DNA from: Iris pallida
Lineage: Eukaryota; Streptophyta; Magnoliopsida; Asparagales; Iridaceae
DNA length: 64,000 nucleotides
Assembly: GCA_029216955.1 (NCBI GenBank)
Contig: JANAVB010015632.1
Coordinates: 1 to 64,000 of the forward strand
Reading direction: 5' to 3'
Positions within the stretch are counted from its first letter, which is position 1. Every line of letters begins with the position of its first letter. Shown here in pieces: positions 62,231-64,000 of the stretch. Both the position numbers and the translations under genes were made by a program. Under the pieces are notes generated by a model. That model did no database searches and was not told the DNA's origin. It saw only the letters and a program-made list of their open reading frames with translations.

Positions 62231-62411
62231 TTGAATCTTTCAAGGGATTATCAAAACCAGGATTGTGGGTAGGCACTGTGAGCTTTGCATGTGGAGCCGG
62301 TGAATACACTGAATTAGCGTCCTAGCACGCAAGGAAGAGTCTATACTTTGATCCGAGAGGAGGGTCTCGCTTTAGATACAATTGTGACATGTATTTATAT
62401 AAAAAAATTAA

Positions 62412-62490
62412 GCAAGAGTTTTATTTGATTCTAGTGCAACACGTAGTTTTATATCTGCTGAATTTGCTGAAAAAAATAAACTATGTATGG
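62412..62490 (+). pseudogene. Element H protease remnant
   Basis: VLFDSSATRSFISAEFAEKN is the aspartic protease active-site region, but the glycine after the serine is replaced by serine (DSSA in place of DSGA). Confidence 0.72.
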
Positions 62491-62929
62491 CATTGTTAGA
62501 TATAGATCTTAGTGTTAGCACTCCATATGCCTGCTAGCTTAATATGTAGGGATGGTTATAGTTGCATCAAGGGAAGAAAATTGTCTTTGGATGTTATAAT
62601 TCTAAACATCAAGGAGTATGATATCATTCATGGAATGGATTGACTTGGTGCGTGTCATGTGACGATCGACTACGTGGAGAAGAGAGTTATGTTTCGTCTA
62701 CCTGGGAGACAAAATTCTTCTATTCCTGTGGCTTGACGTCTATGTAGTGACGATGAGACGCATGTTGTATTATGGCTGTGAAGGGTGGATTCTCTTTGAG
62801 ATACTAGAAAGGAAGTTGTATACACAATTCAGACTTAAGTTGTAGAATTTTCCGATGTGTTTCTAAACGAGACCCATAATGCTACCAGATCGAGAACTAT
62901 AATTCACTATTGATGCCTTCCTAGACAAT

Positions 62930-63690
62930 TTGTCGATATCCAAAGCATCGTACACAATGGCACCAACAGAGCTAAAGGAACTTAAGGTACAATTGTAAGA
63001 ATAATTGGATCGAGGATACAGTCGTTCTAGTGTTTCTCCATAGGGAGCTCCAGTACTATTTGTAAAGAAGAAAGATGGACCAATGCGGCTATGCATTGAC
63101 TATTGAGAGTTGAATAAAGTTACGTCGTCTAACAAGTATCCATGGTCAAGGATTGACGATTTGTTCGACCAGCTATAGGGAGCAACCGTATTTTCAAAAA
63201 TAGATTTTTTTTTTCTGGCTATCATTAGTTGAATATAAAGCTAGAGGATATGCCAAAGTCAGCTTTCGGTACAAGATACAGACACTATGAATTTTTGGTC
63301 ATGCCGTTTGGTTTAACAAATACTCCAACTGCTTCCATGGATATGATGAACATAGTTTTCAGACCATTTTCTAGACAAGTTCGTGGTCGTATTCATCAAT
63401 AGAATTTTGGTCTACTAAAGGAACAAGGAAGACCATACATAATGCTTGAGGATTGTGCTTCAAACTTTGCGTGAACATCAGTTGTATGCTAAGTTAAGCA
63501 AATACGAATTTTGGATGAGTAACGTGTTGTTTTTTGGACATGTTATCTTGGCAGAGGGGGTGTCGTTGACTCGAAGAAGATTGAAGTGGTTGTAGATTGG
63601 AGACAACCCACACCGCCTAGCAAGATTCACAGTTTTCTTGGTTTGACGAGCTACTACCGAAGATTCGTAAATGATTTTTCTATTTTGGGA
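62930..63690 (+). pseudogene. Element H reverse transcriptase remnant
   Basis: [47 protein letters not shown] and [17 protein letters not shown] are readable over different frames. The catalytic box (near 63395) reads FINR where FIDD is expected, so both aspartates are lost. Several stops are present. Confidence 0.82.
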
Positions 63691-63769
63691 TTGCCTTCAC
63701 CCAGAAGGGAGTCACATTCGAATGTACTGATGATTGCGAAACTTGTTTCCAAGAGTTAAAACAATGGCT

Positions 63770-64000
63770 CGTTTATACTCTAATCCTTGCACTTCCAAAA
63801 GGGCCAGAGGGATTCCATATCTACAGTGATGCATTAGGACTTGGCTTGGGGTTTGTGCTTAATCATAATGAAAAAGTAATATCTTATGCCACCAAACATT
63901 TGAAACATCACGAGAAGAACTACCCCACACATGATTTAGAATTGATAATAATTGTGTTCGCGTTGAAATTGTGGCGACATTATGGCGTGCAAAATCTTCA
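63770..64000 (+). pseudogene. Element H RNase H remnant, cut by the window end
   Basis: [20 protein letters not shown] and [13 protein letters not shown], then FALKLWRHY, are the start of a Ty3/gypsy RNase H domain. The stretch is open to the last base. Confidence 0.82.

Larger units (their letters stand above)
61032..64000 (+). mobile_element. Element H: old, decayed Ty3/gypsy element, runs off the window
   Basis: On the plus strand remnants of gag, zinc knuckle, protease, RT and RNase H follow in order, with stops and frame changes every few dozen codons. A primer-binding-like TGGTATTATAGAACGG at 61035-61050 matches 11 of 16 positions of the initiator tRNA-Met type, unlike elements A-F. 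Integrase would lie to the right of the window. It is much older than A-F. Confidence 0.85.

Overview
This is a stretch of repeat-rich plant nuclear DNA, almost certainly intergenic heterochromatin of an angiosperm with a large genome. The signs are nested Ty3/gypsy chromoviruses of the Tekay/Del type (integrase followed by a chromodomain), very long LTRs (2.7-4.4 kb), many (TA)n tracts, a PIF/Harbinger transposase, a tRNA-derived SINE head and foldback/MITE-like elements. I cannot name the species. No intact host gene, rRNA gene or functional tRNA gene is visible. The only possible host coding piece is an orphan 54-codon exon at 57055-57218 (minus). Layout, left to right: element A (1-10003, minus) is a gag-pol chromovirus whose left (3') LTR runs off the window and whose right (5') LTR is cut at 10003. 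A deletion joint at 10003/10004 leads into element B (10004-26122, plus), which keeps 51 bp of 5' LTR, about 1 kb of non-coding interior and a 4.1-kb 3' LTR. Element C (12010-22938, minus) lies inside that LTR; it is a complete 10.9-kb non-autonomous element with no gag-pol and a perfect 5-bp target duplication ATCAT. Element D (26123-36971, plus) has gag remnants but no pol. Its 5' LTR holds a solo-LTR-like insert (28149-29443, duplication AATCA) and its 3' LTR holds a foldback element in a (TA)n tract (33979-35143). Element E (36972-55890, minus) is a second non-coding element, inserted in the 3' LTR of D. Element F (37254-47645, minus, duplication AGCAA) is a 10.4-kb gag-pol chromovirus inserted in the left LTR of E. 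From 55890 the landscape is older: a duplicated AT-rich terminus, the orphan exon, a decayed PIF/Harbinger transposon (57223-about 59420), a 769-bp inverted-repeat element carrying a SINE head (59879-60647) and a badly decayed gag-pol on the plus strand (element H, 61032 to the window end). How the parts relate: A and E share one LTR type, B, C and D a second, and F has a third. A and F encode gag, protease, reverse transcriptase, RNase H, integrase and chromodomain, but each is broken by point mutations. D encodes gag only; B, C and E encode nothing recognisable and would depend on proteins from elsewhere. All six carry the same primer binding site, which matches the 3' end of plant tRNA-Ile(AAU), not initiator tRNA-Met. 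The most unusual signals are: (1) a short acidic reading frame at a fixed place 350-450 bp before the LTR end, recognisably conserved in B, C and D and hinted at in A and F; (2) a conserved non-coding core of about 0.9-1.1 kb shared by C and E although their LTRs belong to different types; (3) a 16-bp palindrome overlapping a GC-type splice-donor sequence in the LTRs of A, E and F; and (4) dense W-box and CGTGTC arrays in the B/C/D LTRs. All coordinates and homologies were read by eye; nothing was aligned by program or searched in a database.
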